Below, piece by piece: positions 44,601-53,491 of a DNA stretch of 64,000 bases. The position numbers and the translations under genes are program-made. The stretch covers positions 187,663 through 251,662 of the forward strand of contig JABJJN010000024.1 in assembly GCA_018660835.1 (NCBI GenBank). The letters are read 5' to 3'. This DNA is from Gemmatimonadota bacterium. Its GTDB lineage: Bacteria; Latescibacterota; UBA2968; UBA8231. The notes under the pieces were generated by a model, which made no database searches, had not been told where the DNA came from, and was given only the letters and a program-made list of their open reading frames with translations. The number at the start of each line of letters is the position of its first letter. Within the stretch, counting starts at the first letter, position 1.

Positions 44601-44934
44601 TCCGTATCTATCCTCTGTTAAGATCAGCGTCTGTTAGCTGTGGCATGTTCTCGTTTCACTCTCTGTCAGATTTCACTCACTGTCAGATTTAGCGGCTGGA
44701 TAGCCCGCCCCTTCTTTTCTCTAGTCAGTTGAGTTGCAAGCGCCAGCGCCGATGGTCCACCGAGCCCGGAGTCGGCATCGGCATCGGCATCGCGCCGTCC
44801 ATACCCCGCCTGCGCTACCAGAGGACTCAGAGCCCGCAGGGCTCGACAACCAGCTATCAAATCAACCGCAGTGATTCGCAACAGAACAAGGCGCGGAGCC
44901 GACGTAGGCTCGGCGGACCAACGGCGCTCGACGT
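44601..44934. repeat. Intergenic region with short tandem repeats
   Basis: No gene is supported. Two repeats stand out: an 18-bp tandem pair at about 44655-44690 (TCACT-x-x-CTGTCAGATT twice) and three and a half copies of TCGGCA at 44772-44792. A minus-strand frame across them would give an Asp-Ala run, which is a by-product of the hexamer repeat. Confidence 0.55.
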
Positions 44935-45948
44935 CTACAACTCGACGGGCTGCCCGCTTTGTCCAGACTCATACGCAGCAACCACAACAGCCAACGTCTG
45001 CCGTGACGCGGCAGCCGTCATCGCCTCAGGCACATCCGTGTCATGATGGATGGCATCGAGGAATTCCTGCACCAGCGGTGGAAAGCCCAACTCATCACGG
45101 CCTTCTTCTTCCACTTCGACCTCTTCCCATCGACCTCGATCATGCGAGTAAATACGCAGCGGTGACTCTCCGCCGACGCGCAGCTGGCCGCGACTGCCGA
45201 AAATCTCGTCCGCCCGGATCGAACCGGCCGGGGCGCACCATCCTACTTGAATCGACGTGGTCGCACCACTGTCGTGCTCGATCAGGACCACCGCCGTATC
45301 CTCGACCTCGATATCACTGGCATGTCTTCCGATACGGGCGAAGACTCGTGTGGGCGCGCCGGCAATGTCGATCGCCTTGTACACCTGGTGATAGCCATTG
45401 TCGATGAGCGGTCCACCTCCACCGGCGCCAGATTGTGTACGCCAGTCTTGATTGATGCCGCGACCGCTGACATGGCGGGCGCTGAATCCCTCTGAACGCA
45501 CGAAGAATATGTCACCGAGATCTCCCGCTTCGACTACGCGCCGTACCGCCCGATGTCCCGCCGACCACAGCTGATTGTGACTGATCGCCACCTTGCGACC
45601 GGCCGCCGTAGCGGCCGCCATGATTCGATCCGCCTCTTCCAGCGTCGTGGAGATCGGTTTTTCCAACAATACATGAGCGCCCGCCTGCAATGCAGCCATG
45701 GCCTGCTCTACGTGCAGGTCATGGGGTGTGCAGATGTGGACCAGATCGAGCTCCGCATTGGCGAGCATGGCCTCCACGTCGGTGTGGCGGTCGTCCTCGG
45801 GTACATTGTAGAGTTCGCCGAGTTCGGCGAGGCGATCTGTCGACGTGTCCGCCAAGGCGGCCAGGGTGACCCCCTTCAGAGTGTTCAGTACAGGTGCGTG
45901 GCGTCGCTCGGCGATCCCACCACATCCAATAATTCCAGCTCGTAGCAT
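44935..45948 (-). CDS. Gfo/Idh/MocA family oxidoreductase
   Basis: 337 aa. AGIIGCGGIAERRHAPVL is the NAD(P) Rossmann motif, HVLLEKPISTTLEEADRIMA holds the catalytic Lys of the EKP motif, and the C-terminal beta-sheet domain includes DNGYHQVYKAIDIAG with the substrate-site His. Oxidises a sugar, inositol or amino-sugar alcohol. ATG 45948 is preferred to the longer frame, with 13 bp to the upstream gene's stop. Last gene of a seven-gene operon. Confidence 0.9.
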   Translation of the reverse strand: MLRAGIIGCGGIAERRHAPVLNTLKGVTLAALADTSTDRLAELGELYNVPEDDRHTDVEAMLANAELDLVHICTPHDLHVEQAMAALQAGAHVLLEKPISTTLEEADRIMAAATAAGRKVAISHNQLWSAGHRAVRRVVEAGDLGDIFFVRSEGFSARHVSGRGINQDWRTQSGAGGGGPLIDNGYHQVYKAIDIAGAPTRVFARIGRHASDIEVEDTAVVLIEHDSGATTSIQVGWCAPAGSIRADEIFGSRGQLRVGGESPLRIYSHDRGRWEEVEVEEEGRDELGFPPLVQEFLDAIHHDTDVPEAMTAAASRQTLAVVVAAYESGQSGQPVEL

Positions 45949-45961
45949 TCGTTGGTTCCCC

Positions 45962-46807
45962 TCAGACCCGCTCGACACCCGCTGCAGCAAAGGCGCCGGT
46001 GAGTGCATCGTAAGATGTGCGTGCCGCCGCCTCGACATCATAACCGTCCTGGCCCCATACATGTTTGCTGACCTCGAGGGTGATGAAGTCATCCCACCCC
46101 GCCGCGTCCATCGCCTTCACGTACGCAACGCTGTCCAGATCTCCCTGACCTAGCAGCAACAGATCAAAGCTGCCGTCTTCGTGTTTCCGCGCATCCGTGA
46201 TATGGGTGTGTTCAGTGATCGGTAGCAGACACTCGACGGCCTCTGCTTCCTTTTCGCCCGACAGATAGAAGTGGACGACGTCGAAGTGCAAGCGAATCCG
46301 CGGGCTGCTGACGCTGTGAATCACATGCAAGGCACGCTCAGAGCGATCGACTGCAGCGCCGCAATGGGCTTCGGCAGCGAGGATAAAGCCCTCCTCTGCA
46401 GCCAATTTGTCGTAATCACCGAGGGTATTGATGATGCGATCTCGCTCTGATTCCCAGTCTGCACTCTTACCACCGATACCCATCGAAACGATGGGCGGTT
46501 CCGCCATACCCAGGTCCCGTGCCAGTTGCACACAGCGTCGCATGTGCTCGAGTCCGCGCTGATGCTGTTCCTCGTCCCTTGGCAGTAGGTGGCCCATCAC
46601 CATCAACGCAGGAATACCCAGACGAAGATCAACGAGCAATTCACGCAACTGATGCCGTCTCGTGGCATCCTGCTCTTCGGGCATCGACAACACATGTTCC
46701 GGACCAACGCAAATCTCGACACCATCGAAGCCAATATCCTTCAGCATTGGAGCCGCTTCCTCCAATGGCGTATTCGGCATCGCATAGGTGCCGTAAGCAA
46801 TGAGCAA
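45962..46807 (-). CDS. Sugar phosphate isomerase/epimerase (AP_endonuc_2 TIM barrel)
   Basis: 281 aa. AYGTYAMPNTPLEEAAPMLK and GFDGVEICVGPEHVLSMPEE are the first strand-helix units with a metal Glu; ILAAEAHCGAAVDRSERAL, IRLHFDVVHFYLSG, EHTHITDARKH and DDFITLEVSKHVWG carry the further Glu, Asp and His ligands. Acts with the Gfo/Idh/MocA dehydrogenase next door in many sugar-catabolism operons. Confidence 0.9.
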   Translation of the reverse strand: MLIAYGTYAMPNTPLEEAAPMLKDIGFDGVEICVGPEHVLSMPEEQDATRRHQLRELLVDLRLGIPALMVMGHLLPRDEEQHQRGLEHMRRCVQLARDLGMAEPPIVSMGIGGKSADWESERDRIINTLGDYDKLAAEEGFILAAEAHCGAAVDRSERALHVIHSVSSPRIRLHFDVVHFYLSGEKEAEAVECLLPITEHTHITDARKHEDGSFDLLLLGQGDLDSVAYVKAMDAAGWDDFITLEVSKHVWGQDGYDVEAAARTSYDALTGAFAAAGVERV

Positions 46808-46818
46808 CGTGGAGTCCT

Positions 46819-47685
46819 TTAGAAAAGGTTGTAGCTGACGCCGAAAGCGGTCGTCTGCTTCAGTTGCAATTCGTCACTGGCTGTCGGGTCGTCCAGTAGC
46901 TGCAGGTTCACATTCAGATTGATGTGATCACTGAGCTTGACCGTCAGTGTCGCGTCATTGCCGATGGATCGATCCCCGACCTCATTCAGGGGCACAAAGA
47001 TCTCCAGTTTGGACGTCAGCAGAATATTGTCGGCGAGTGGCCAGTTGACATCCGTCACCGATTCCAGACCGCCATCCCAGCGCAGTTTCTCGATCTTCGT
47101 CGTTGCATCGTCGTCTGAATAGCCGTTGAAGTCACGTGTCATGATCTGGCGCAGGGCAGCACCCAGGCGTGTGGATACCTGCTCGGATAGCTTGGCTGCG
47201 GCACCCGCCGATTGCGTGAAATAGGCTGGGTCGAAAAGACCCGACACGGCCGTCTTTGTCTCACCATCGTAGATGTGGCCACGAAAGGCTTGAGTCTTCA
47301 GCGTCGTCTTCACATAGGGGTCGACGACGAAATCCAGTTTCATCGTTAATGCCGACTCCACTTCGACGCGATCGACTGTTTTTCGAATGTCCTGGTCGCC
47401 GAGCTTGTTTTGGCCAAAAGCGAACTTGTAGGAAGTCGCCCAAACATTCGCCTCTGTGTCCCGCTGTGAGGTGCCATTGAAGCTAAAGCCCCAAGCAAAG
47501 GCATCATCACCTCCCGCTGCCCAGTCCTTCAGTGCCACCTGGTTGGCTGTCACATCTGCTACCAGCTGGTGTGTCCACGGTGACGCGGGCTCTGCAGCGG
47601 CCTGAGCTTCTTCTTCCTGCGCCAACAAAGTCGTTGCACACAACGACAGGCTCAACAGCAGCAAGTACCGGGCAATCAAGTTCAC
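46819..47685 (-). CDS. DUF3078 outer-membrane-type protein
   Basis: 288 aa. Cleavable signal peptide MNLIARYLLLLSLSLCATTLLA, then the DUF3078 hallmark NQVALKDWAAGGDDAFAWG, alternating beta strands and a terminal aromatic residue (YNLF), as in beta-barrel outer-membrane proteins. The family is typical of the Bacteroidota/FCB side of the tree. Its ATG overlaps the preceding lipoprotein stop by four bases, so it is part of the sugar operon and may be its outer-membrane channel. Confidence 0.82.
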   Translation of the reverse strand: MNLIARYLLLLSLSLCATTLLAQEEEAQAAAEPASPWTHQLVADVTANQVALKDWAAGGDDAFAWGFSFNGTSQRDTEANVWATSYKFAFGQNKLGDQDIRKTVDRVEVESALTMKLDFVVDPYVKTTLKTQAFRGHIYDGETKTAVSGLFDPAYFTQSAGAAAKLSEQVSTRLGAALRQIMTRDFNGYSDDDATTKIEKLRWDGGLESVTDVNWPLADNILLTSKLEIFVPLNEVGDRSIGNDATLTVKLSDHINLNVNLQLLDDPTASDELQLKQTTAFGVSYNLF

Positions 47686-48221
47686 AGACTTTTCTCCTCA
47701 AACACTCCGCAGTGCAGCATGGATGCACCGAAGTATGGGTTCATGATGTGACCATCTCGTTGGATCCAATGACCCCCTTCGTAATCGAAGGCCATGGGAC
47801 AATAGGCGAGGGCCATGCCGTCCGGCAGGGGTAGCTCTTGCACAGCTGTAGATAGTGGTTTGAGCGCCACTCGCACAGACGCCAGGTCAGGAGCGTCTGC
47901 TGCAACCTGCACCAACACCTTCAGCTCGGTGTCGCTTGCGGCTGCCATGCTCACAAATGCACGGTGAGCCTCCTCGAAGCGGTCGTGTGCCAGCGCATCT
48001 GTCGCCTGCAGATAGTGTTTCATCGGGCCATCGGCCAAATCGTCAAAGGCCGTCCCATCGTAGACGATGTCAGAGGCGGGCGGTGGAATCCGTGAAGCGG
48101 CCTCCTCTTCACTGGAACAGCCGGTCAGATTCAACATGACCAAGCAGGCGCCCAGGCTGGCTCCAGCCATGAACCTTGCTCTAACCATCAACACGGGGCG
48201 ATCAGTTCGTCGTCGCATCAT
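47682..48221 (-). CDS. DUF3347-like lipoprotein
   Basis: 179 aa from ATG 48221. Signal MVRARFMAGASLGACLVMLN ending LNLTGCSSEEE gives a lipobox (LTGC). The C-terminal block AYCPMAFDYEGGHWIQRDGH and NPYFGASMLHCG matches the DUF3347 pattern (CPM...W...NPYYG..M..CG) linked to metal or efflux proteins. ATG overlaps the upstream PhyH stop (ATGA), so it is translationally coupled; a codon-74 Met three bases on is equivalent. Confidence 0.75.
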   Translation of the reverse strand: MMRRRTDRPVLMVRARFMAGASLGACLVMLNLTGCSSEEEAASRIPPPASDIVYDGTAFDDLADGPMKHYLQATDALAHDRFEEAHRAFVSMAAASDTELKVLVQVAADAPDLASVRVALKPLSTAVQELPLPDGMALAYCPMAFDYEGGHWIQRDGHIMNPYFGASMLHCGVFEEKSL

Positions 48222-48952
48222 AGGGCCTCTGCGAAGGGGAATGTGCCTGCGTAGCCACGCGATCGTGACACGAACCAGGCCCCTTCGTGCATGGGTGTGC
48301 ATTGATAGTGGCAGACCACATTCGATCGATCCATATCGTCCCGTTCCTTGGCGCCCTGGTGGGGGATATGACTCAGAAACACGACGCAGTCCCCAGCCTG
48401 GGGATACAGGATCACGTGCTCCTGCTCCTGGCACCACTGCTCAAAGGCCGGCCGGTCCATCGGTGGCGTCAGATGCGGTGGCTCTGCAAGGTGTCCCTGT
48501 TTGATGAACTTGAGGTGCCCGTCCCCCGGATTGTTGTCCTGCAGATAGTAGGTAGTATTCACACCCACTGGCTGCGTCGCCAACCGATAGGACTCGATCT
48601 TTCGTCGCTCTTCCCAGTAGCCGTAGAAATCCATGTGCCATTCCTGCAGATACGCACCGGGATTGATATGTGCCCGGTAGCTGCGCAGCTGGCACTGAGG
48701 CCCCATCATCCCCTCGAGATAGGGCCGGATACTCGGGTGGCCAACGAGAGGGGCAAAGGTTTCAGGTTCACGATCCAGCAGGCTGTCGAACCACATATTG
48801 CCCACCGAATTGAGACCCTCCTCCCATCCCATTTTTCGTGCGTGATCGACTCGGCCACGCACCTGGGCAACCTCGTCGGGCGAAAGGGCGCCTTTCACGA
48901 GCAGAAATCCATCCACTTCCAGCTGATCCAGCTTCTTATCGAGATCCGACAC
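48218..48952 (-). CDS. Phytanoyl-CoA dioxygenase (PhyH) family protein
   Basis: 244 aa from GTG 48952 (VSDLDKKLDQLEVDGFLLVKG). Iron ligands: EWHMDFYGYWEE (HxD) and VVFLSHIPHQGAKERDD (distal His), with RSNVVCHYQCTP after it. The open frame to 49042 overlaps the MFS gene, and no homology lies before GTG 48952; AGGAAGG is about 14 bases upstream. Probable Fe(II)/2OG oxygenase in the same operon as a second PhyH gene. Confidence 0.82.
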   Translation of the reverse strand: MSDLDKKLDQLEVDGFLLVKGALSPDEVAQVRGRVDHARKMGWEEGLNSVGNMWFDSLLDREPETFAPLVGHPSIRPYLEGMMGPQCQLRSYRAHINPGAYLQEWHMDFYGYWEERRKIESYRLATQPVGVNTTYYLQDNNPGDGHLKFIKQGHLAEPPHLTPPMDRPAFEQWCQEQEHVILYPQAGDCVVFLSHIPHQGAKERDDMDRSNVVCHYQCTPMHEGAWFVSRSRGYAGTFPFAEAL

Positions 48953-49010
48953 GTTCTTTGCGTTCCTTCCTGGCTGAAATGAAATGGGTAATATACGCCG
49001 GGCTTGGTGA

Positions 49011-50333
49011 CTAAGCTTGCCGAACCAGACGCGCGTAGACACTGAACAGGACGACCCCTGCCGCGGTCAGCGCCGCGCCGAGCAGAAAAATAGGCTGATA
49101 GCCGACCTCGGTGATGAAGTAGCCACCGCCGCTGGCCAGGGCTGACCAGGAGAGGGCAACGGACATCATGTAAGCACCCGACATGACCGGTCGCCAGTCG
49201 GGATGCACCAGCTCCTGCTGATAGACTGTGATCGCCGGAAAGGCGATCGCCGACAGTGCCGTGACCGTCACCGCCCCGATGGAAGCCATCAGCCAATGTC
49301 CGGACAGGCCCAGCAACAGCGCGCCCAGCACGACACCCGCTGCTGACAGGGCAAAGGTTCGATCGTATCCCAGACGTGCCGAAAGGGGCGCCAGCATCAG
49401 GCCCGCCGGTGCTGCCAGCAATTGTCCTATGGCCAGAACCGACCCGATGCGGGACGTGGAGACACCAAGTTCCTGGTCCATATAGAGATTGAAGAAGCTC
49501 ATCGACACGGACATGGCCGCGATGTAGAGCAACCCCACACCCACCATGGTGAGTATGGGACCGAAGGGAAACACCGTTGGATCACCAGGGACTACCGCAG
49601 GCTCAGGATGGGCTGCTGGATTGGCTGCAGCATTTGCCGATGTGTTCATTGTCGCGCCGCTGGGCAGGGTCCCTGTCCCAATCCGTTCGGGGATCTCAGC
49701 CTTTTCTTCCTGGGTCCTGAGCAAGGCGATCCATCCCGGCAGTAGCAGGCAGCCGCCTAACAACAGGGGCACCAGAAATGTGACGGGGTCGGTTTCATGC
49801 GTCTCAAGAATCGTCGCCGTCCAGATGGGAAGCACGCCCCCCGCCAATGCCCCAAGAAAACCGGCGAGGGGGACCACGGCGCCACGGGCAGCGAAAACGA
49901 AACGCCGTTCCTCTTCTCCCGTTGTTTCCATGAGGAAGGGATTCGCATTCACGATGTAGAAAGAATTGCCGAATTCGCGCAGCGCGCAGCAGGTCAACAG
50001 CCACGCCGAACGCCAGGCCACAGGAACCACGGCGGCCATCGACAGCACGATGAGACCCATCATCAGAAAGAGATATCCACCGATCATGGATCGGCGCGGC
50101 CCCAGTCTTCGCCCCATGATACCGGCTGGCAGCGAGGACACAGCGAAGGAGGCCGCGCCCGTCGCGATAAACAGGCCAATAAAAGCCTCGTCGTATCCGA
50201 GGCGAGCCAGAAACAAATTGGCCAGCAAGAAGTAGACACCGGAATAGGTGAAACCAGCGAGGGTCGCCGATAACAGAAAGCGTCGAGCATTGCCACTGAA
50301 TAGCGGCCACGCCTCGACGAAGTCGCGGATCAT
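49011..50333 (-). CDS. MFS transporter
   Basis: 440 aa with 12 hydrophobic segments in two halves around a polar loop (EEKAEIPERIGTG). AGIMGRRLGPRRSMIGGYLF is the TM2-TM3 signature loop of the major facilitator superfamily, and the second half repeats it (LSARLGYDRTFALS). Likely importer or exporter of the metabolite handled by this operon. Its ATG overlaps the upstream PhyH stop by four bases. Confidence 0.88.
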   Translation of the reverse strand: MIRDFVEAWPLFSGNARRFLLSATLAGFTYSGVYFLLANLFLARLGYDEAFIGLFIATGAASFAVSSLPAGIMGRRLGPRRSMIGGYLFLMMGLIVLSMAAVVPVAWRSAWLLTCCALREFGNSFYIVNANPFLMETTGEEERRFVFAARGAVVPLAGFLGALAGGVLPIWTATILETHETDPVTFLVPLLLGGCLLLPGWIALLRTQEEKAEIPERIGTGTLPSGATMNTSANAAANPAAHPEPAVVPGDPTVFPFGPILTMVGVGLLYIAAMSVSMSFFNLYMDQELGVSTSRIGSVLAIGQLLAAPAGLMLAPLSARLGYDRTFALSAAGVVLGALLLGLSGHWLMASIGAVTVTALSAIAFPAITVYQQELVHPDWRPVMSGAYMMSVALSWSALASGGGYFITEVGYQPIFLLGAALTAAGVVLFSVYARLVRQA

Positions 50334-51169
50334 CCGCGGGAGGGCTCGCTCATCTCTTCACGAGCTTTGGCTGAAAGTGCCGCTAGGTGGCCATCGTTCT
50401 GCATGCCTTGCTCAAGGTGCACGAGCCGTTGCTCATCAGCGGTGGCCATCATCGTTTCCCCATACATGCGATCACTCCAGAAGCGTGCAATACCGGAGAT
50501 GTAGTCACGCCAAATCTGCAGATCTTCTGCGGCGAAACGCTGCGTGCAATTGATGGTGAACATGCGACGACGACCACTGCCGCCAAAGGCTGCGTGTTTC
50601 AGATTGTGGTTGAAGACGGCAATGTCACCGGGCTTGGTCACCAGCGCCTGCGCCGGTACCTGGCGGCCTTCGATGCCCCATCGGCCATCGATATCCCTCA
50701 CATGCTCCTGTAACGTCTCTGCATACGTATCCTGTGCGACGTGAGACCCGGGAATCACCCGCAGGCAGCCTGTGTCCGCATCGAGCTCATCGAGATAGAA
50801 CGCGATCTTGACGTATCGGTGCGACGTCTGCTTGAAGCCGTCCGAATGCCACTGGGTGTCCCCGGCATAGTAGTTGCCGTCGGAGCTGGCATAGTTGTAG
50901 TCGTCTCCCAGCAGGTCACACAGCAGACCGTTGATGCGCTCGTCGTCGAGCAGGGCACACAAGCGCGGGTGTTGATCGACAAAAGGTACGATGCAAGAGC
51001 GACGCGTTTCATCGTGCGCGGCACCATGATGTCCACCCCCACGCTCTGCCCATACTTGCTCGAAGGCATCGATGATTTCGTCGATGACGTCTGCCAGCAA
51101 GCCAGGCAGTGCCAGATAACCGAAGGTCTCGAAGAAGTGTTCTTGGGCTGGCGTGAGCAGGCGAGCCAT
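50330..51169 (-). CDS. Phytanoyl-CoA dioxygenase (PhyH) family protein
   Basis: 279 aa from ATG 51169 (MARLLTPAQEHFFETFGYLAL). Iron ligands in TQWHSDGFKQTSHRYVK (HxD) and AVFNHNLKHAAFGGSGRRRM (His then Arg); LDADTGCLRVIPGSH is the jellyroll strand. First gene of a seven-gene minus-strand operon; the divergent serine-hydrolase gene begins 242 bp away. Confidence 0.88.
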   Translation of the reverse strand: MARLLTPAQEHFFETFGYLALPGLLADVIDEIIDAFEQVWAERGGGHHGAAHDETRRSCIVPFVDQHPRLCALLDDERINGLLCDLLGDDYNYASSDGNYYAGDTQWHSDGFKQTSHRYVKIAFYLDELDADTGCLRVIPGSHVAQDTYAETLQEHVRDIDGRWGIEGRQVPAQALVTKPGDIAVFNHNLKHAAFGGSGRRRMFTINCTQRFAAEDLQIWRDYISGIARFWSDRMYGETMMATADEQRLVHLEQGMQNDGHLAALSAKAREEMSEPSRG

Positions 51170-51411
51170 GGTGTATCTCCGTGAGGCAAACGTGAAGTCA
51201 GTGGCTGTGTCGCGGAATTGAGTCTTGATGAAGATTCGCTTCCTGAGACGCGCAAAGGTAGGCAATCAGGGCAGTGGCGAAATGCTGCCGACACAAGCGT
51301 CTTCAGTCAAAGCGCACGCCGTTGCGATTCGTCGCATGTGCCCGTACAATGGCGCCTTCGACCCAATCGGTCACCCGTTCACCATACGTGCTCGCATACC
51401 GGAGACAATCG

Positions 51412-52524
51412 ATGATGTCTGCCCTCTCACTAACTCCTGGCGAAGCCAGCGATGTCGGTCTCGATGCAGATCAGCTCAACGTAGCCACCGACCTGCTCGC
51501 TGGACATGTCGATGCTGGCGACTTCTCTGCAGCGAGTCTCTTCGTCGCTCGCAAGGGACGTAGTGTTCTATCTCGCGGCTTCGGCACCCTTCGGCCCGAA
51601 GCGGGTTCTGCCGCAGTCGAGGCAGATTCGATTTTTCTTCTCGCCTCGATCACCAAGCCCGTCACTGCATGTGCTTTGATGCAACTCGTCGACAAGGGAC
51701 TTATCTCCCTCGACGATCCGGTTCAGCAACATCTGCCAGAATTCACCGGCTGGGATAAGGGTCAAATCACGGTGCGGCAGATCCTGTCGCATATCTCCGG
51801 GATGCCTGACATGCTGCCCGAGAACACCGAGTTGCGGCGGGCGCACCGACCCATGTCTGCCTTCGTCCAGGGCGCCTTGCATACGAATCTGCTGTACTTG
51901 CCTGGAACGGACTTCTCCTATCAGAGCAAGGGCATCCTCCTGGCAGCCGAGATCGTCGAACGCATCACGGGCCAGCGACTGCGCGATGTCGAGAAGGCGG
52001 GGATCTTTCAACCCCTGGGTATGCATCGCAGTTGCCTGGGTATCGATGATTTCGACATCAGCGACACCGTATGGGTCGGCACCTCCATGGATGAATCAAA
52101 GGACGCGCAGCACTGGGGCGCCAACAGCGCTTATTGGCGCGACTTCGGCTGCCCCTGGGGCGGAATGAATTCCACCGGCCCGGACCTGGGCGCTCTATTA
52201 CAGTGTATGCTCAATGGCGGTGCCTATGGCGATCAGCGTGTCTTGTCGCAGGCCGCCGCCCGGGCGATGGTCACCAATCAGAACCCGGCCCATCTAAATG
52301 CGCCCTGGGGTGTCGGTTGGGCTCTGCGCGACTCGAAGGTCTGGGCTTTCTTCGGCGAGCAGGTCTCAGCACGCACCTTTGGCCATGTCGGTGCCACAGG
52401 CACTGTTGCCTGGGCCGACCCCGAGAGTGAGTTGATCTGCGTTTGTCTGACGAATGTGAAGATTCAGGGCGGCTCGCTGTTGCGACGTGTCAGCAATGCC
52501 GTCGCCGCTGCCGTGGTCGACTGA
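51412..52524 (+). CDS. Serine hydrolase, class C beta-lactamase/esterase family
   Basis: 370 aa. Catalytic SxxK in LLASITKPVTACALM, YxN-type Tyr in FSYQSKGILLAAEI, and HVGATGTVAWADP (K/H-x-G motif). No signal peptide, which fits a cytoplasmic esterase or transacylase rather than a secreted beta-lactamase. ATGATG at 51412 with GGAG upstream; the frame extends to 51274 without homology. Followed 6 bp later by an aldo/keto reductase. Confidence 0.85.
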   Translation: MMSALSLTPGEASDVGLDADQLNVATDLLAGHVDAGDFSAASLFVARKGRSVLSRGFGTLRPEAGSAAVEADSIFLLASITKPVTACALMQLVDKGLISLDDPVQQHLPEFTGWDKGQITVRQILSHISGMPDMLPENTELRRAHRPMSAFVQGALHTNLLYLPGTDFSYQSKGILLAAEIVERITGQRLRDVEKAGIFQPLGMHRSCLGIDDFDISDTVWVGTSMDESKDAQHWGANSAYWRDFGCPWGGMNSTGPDLGALLQCMLNGGAYGDQRVLSQAAARAMVTNQNPAHLNAPWGVGWALRDSKVWAFFGEQVSARTFGHVGATGTVAWADPESELICVCLTNVKIQGGSLLRRVSNAVAAAVVD

Positions 52525-52530
52525 CCCCGG

Positions 52531-53490
52531 ATGGCGACGCTCCCAGTAAAGACCCTCGGTCGTAGTGGTATTCAAGCGACAACCCTCGGCGTCGGTGGTT
52601 ATCTCGGTCTGTTACATGACGATGACGATCCCGACCACGCCATAGACGCCGCTGTCGCCGCCGTGCAGCGGGCGATCGAACTGGGTATCCGTTATTTCGA
52701 TACCTCCCCCGCCTATGGGGGTGGCCTCGCCGAAAAGCACCTGGGTGCGGGCCTGGATTCACTGGATCCACAGATGCGGCAGCAGTTGACGATCTCGACG
52801 AAGGTCGGCACCCATCCGCAGCGACCACACCAATACGGAACCGATGACATCCGCTGGTGTTACCAAAACAGTCGAGAGCTGCTGGGGCCCATCGACATCG
52901 TCTTCGTCCATGATCCAACCTCGGATCAGCATATGGACACCATCCTGGGAGCAGGTGGTGCCTTCGAATATCTCGAACAACTACGGGATGCTGGTGAGAT
53001 TCGTGGCATCGGTCTGGGCAATCGGACACATCGCTGGCTGCGTCGCGTCATCGACTCCACGCGGGCAGATCTCATCCTGCCATCCTACGATTATCACCCG
53101 ATTCGACAGTCCGTCACCCCCTTGCTCGACCACGCCACCGCAGCGAATGTGGGTGTCGTGAATGGCTCACCCTACCAGTCCGGACTACTGGCTGGCATCG
53201 ATCTGGAGCAGGCGGCTTTGAGCCGAGCCGGCGATGCCGACTTCGAGCGGGCGCGTCAGATTTATGCGTGGTGTGCAGAGCGTGAGGTAGAGGTTGGCGC
53301 CATTGCCGTGCAATATAGTCTGCGCGAAACCCGTATCGGGGCGACCCTCGTCGGCCCACGAACGGTGGACGAAGTCGAAGCGAATGTGCGCCACGCAACG
53401 ACGCCGATTGCCGCTCACCTATGGGGCGAACTCGACGACTTCCTCGCCGGCCTGCAACCGTCGCCCAACCCCGGAGGCGAGGCGAAGTAG
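52531..53490 (+). CDS. Aldo/keto reductase
   Basis: 319 aa TIM barrel. IRYFDTSPAYGGGLAEKHLG contains the catalytic Asp-Tyr, LTISTKVGTHP the Lys, and IVFVHDPTSD the His strand; the C-terminal LVGPRTVDEVEANVRHA binds NADP. The family position resembles L-fucose/D-threo-aldose dehydrogenases, so oxidation of an aldose is likely. Operon with the serine hydrolase; converges on the DHDPS-like gene with one base between stops. Confidence 0.9.
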   Translation: MATLPVKTLGRSGIQATTLGVGGYLGLLHDDDDPDHAIDAAVAAVQRAIELGIRYFDTSPAYGGGLAEKHLGAGLDSLDPQMRQQLTISTKVGTHPQRPHQYGTDDIRWCYQNSRELLGPIDIVFVHDPTSDQHMDTILGAGGAFEYLEQLRDAGEIRGIGLGNRTHRWLRRVIDSTRADLILPSYDYHPIRQSVTPLLDHATAANVGVVNGSPYQSGLLAGIDLEQAALSRAGDADFERARQIYAWCAEREVEVGAIAVQYSLRETRIGATLVGPRTVDEVEANVRHATTPIAAHLWGELDDFLAGLQPSPNPGGEAK

Positions 53491-53491
53491 C

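Noticed and set aside
44666..44881. 71-aa minus-strand frame with an Asp-Ala run
   Set aside because: The run comes from a hexamer DNA repeat; no ribosome site, no family pattern.
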